A stretch of DNA of 64,000 nt from Luteimonas fraxinea (GTDB taxonomy: Bacteria; Pseudomonadota; Gammaproteobacteria; Xanthomonadales; Xanthomonadaceae): assembly GCF_021233355.1 (NCBI RefSeq), contig NZ_CP089507.1:496001-560000 (forward strand), read 5' to 3'. Positions 63,358 to 64,000 of the stretch are shown piece by piece. Made by a program: the position numbers and the translations under genes. Each line of letters opens with the position of its first letter. Positions within the stretch are counted from its first letter, which is position 1. The notes under the pieces were generated by a model, which saw only the letters and a program-made list of their open reading frames with translations, ran no database searches and was not told the origin of the DNA.

Positions 63358-63717
63358 TCAGGCGACCGGATCCGACCACACCGCGAACTCGTTGCCGCTC
63401 GGCTCGGCGAAGTGGAAACGGCGACCGCCCGGAAACTCGAAGACGGGTTTCAGGATCGTGCCGCCCGCGGCCTCGACCTTCGCCAGCGTCTCTTCGATGC
63501 GTGCGCTGTAGAACACCAGCAGCACACTGCCCGCCTCGCTGCGCGCCTGCAGATCCGCGCGATAGAAACCGCCGTCGAGTCCTTCGTTCGAGAACGCGAT
63601 GTACTCCGGACCGTAGTCTTCGAAGGTCCAGCCGAATACCTGCGCGAAGAACCGCTTCGTCGCATCGAGATCGCGGGCGGGAAGTTCGACGTAGTTGAGC
63701 TTTTCGTGGGCGGGCAT
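63358..63717 (-). CDS. VOC (glyoxalase/bleomycin-resistance-like) family protein
   Basis: The 119-residue protein follows GGAGCCCCGCC and begins MPAHEKLNYVELPARDLDATKRFFAQVFGW, the typical VOC beta-alpha-beta opening. The second half has AGGTILKPVFEFPGGRRFHFAEPSGNEFAVW, where the final Glu is a usual metal ligand. VOC proteins include glyoxalase I, dioxygenases and resistance proteins; here the metal site is partly present and the substrate is unknown. It probably acts in the cytoplasm as a homodimer. Confidence 0.9.
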   Translation of the reverse strand: MPAHEKLNYVELPARDLDATKRFFAQVFGWTFEDYGPEYIAFSNEGLDGGFYRADLQARSEAGSVLLVFYSARIEETLAKVEAAGGTILKPVFEFPGGRRFHFAEPSGNEFAVWSDPVA

Positions 63718-63846
63718 GGCGGGGCTCCGGTGCGGTTTCGCGGATGATGCCCCAATGCCGTCGGCACGTCGCGCCTGCGCGGCGCTTCATTCGTTTGGTG
63801 CGGAAGAGACTCGCGCCTGGAAGCAGCGCCGATCCACGATGAAGAA

Positions 63847-64000
63847 TCAGACCGCGCCCGCAGGTACGAAGCTGGAATCGTGCAGGGTCTGCAGAGGTGG
63901 GAACAACGGAGCCGGCAGGTCGGCCCAACGGCACCACGACCAGCCCAGGCATTTCGCGGGTTCGAGCACCGCTGGCTCACCAGTCGCCTGCGCGGTGACG
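63847..64000 (-). CDS. NUDIX hydrolase, C-terminal end (NUDT15-like)
   Basis: The minus strand is open from the window's last base to a TGA at 63847-63849, giving 50 residues. The visible part reads EPAKCLGWSWCRWADLPAPL, then FPPLQTLHDSSFVPAG. The segment E-P-x-K-C-x-G-W-x-W followed by LPxPLFPP is the end of NUDT15/MutT-like NUDIX enzymes that hydrolyse nucleotide analogues. The NUDIX box itself lies beyond the window. The gap between this stop and the VOC start (63718-63846) shows no clear signal. Confidence 0.7.
   Translation of the reverse strand, partial: VTAQATGEPAVLEPAKCLGWSWCRWADLPAPLFPPLQTLHDSSFVPAGAV

Overview
The window is dense, GC-rich chromosomal DNA with strongly GC-biased third codon positions. 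No rRNA, tRNA, CRISPR array, prophage or plasmid gene was recognised. Gene content points to a gammaproteobacterium of the Xanthomonadaceae/Lysobacteraceae type (Lysobacter, Luteimonas or a relative). This rests on paired M16 peptidases, DUF885 lipoproteins, a TonB-free envelope-protease-rich gene set, TldD/TldE with Tat signals, a B3 beta-lactamase, and interspersed REP-like inverted repeats of the CATCCCGGCGxxxGCCGGGATG type. The genus is an inference from family patterns, not from a marker gene.

Layout. 1-8402: a partial DUF4442 gene, an unknown membrane-anchored protein, an FAD oxidoreductase, a Ser/Thr kinase, a DUF502 membrane protein and a DUF885 lipoprotein. 8403-12570: a REP-rich gap, then a small membrane protein, a bile-acid:Na+ symporter homologue, a subclass B3 metallo-beta-lactamase and an exported amidohydrolase. 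12571-23232, all minus strand: a catalytic plus non-catalytic M16 peptidase pair, a dicarboxylate symporter, an S8 protease and a 1,393-residue trimeric autotransporter adhesin with a 341-residue tandem duplication. 23470-25547: a histidine kinase and response regulator that face and overlap each other. 25713-32351: an alkaline phosphatase lipoprotein and a polyhydroxybutyrate-mobilisation neighbourhood (3-hydroxybutyrate dehydrogenase, patatin-like hydrolase, intracellular PHA depolymerase), ending in a clear intrinsic terminator. 32443-38862: PadR/HAAS-sensor pair, a periplasmic cyclophilin, acetyltransferases (one, a speG homologue, broken by a 264-bp MITE), an aldo/keto reductase and a GFA/DUF4349 pair.

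38890-46776 is a tightly coupled six-gene MoxR-DUF58-BatA-type operon, with four consecutive ATGA or near overlaps, preceded by a hexanucleotide repeat and a 443-bp imperfect palindrome. 47365-52457 holds a TldE-like gene and two TldD paralogues; both TldD proteins carry twin-arginine signals and intact HExxxH motifs, while TldE has no signal. 52720-56404 has a second DUF885 lipoprotein and an alpha/beta-hydrolase membrane protein, each followed by a REP pair. 56607-63134 is a formate/oxalate module: a ModE/LysR-like regulator divergent from an oxalate/formate-type MFS carrier, FdhD, an FdhF/YdeP-type molybdopterin oxidoreductase and a small winged-helix-like ORF. The window closes with a VOC protein and the C-terminal end of a NUDIX hydrolase.

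The most interesting items are the MITE-split speG, the Tat-exported TldD paralogues with a signal-less TldE partner, the hexamer repeat and long palindrome upstream of the Bat-type operon, and the candidate operators in the regulator/formate-carrier gap.
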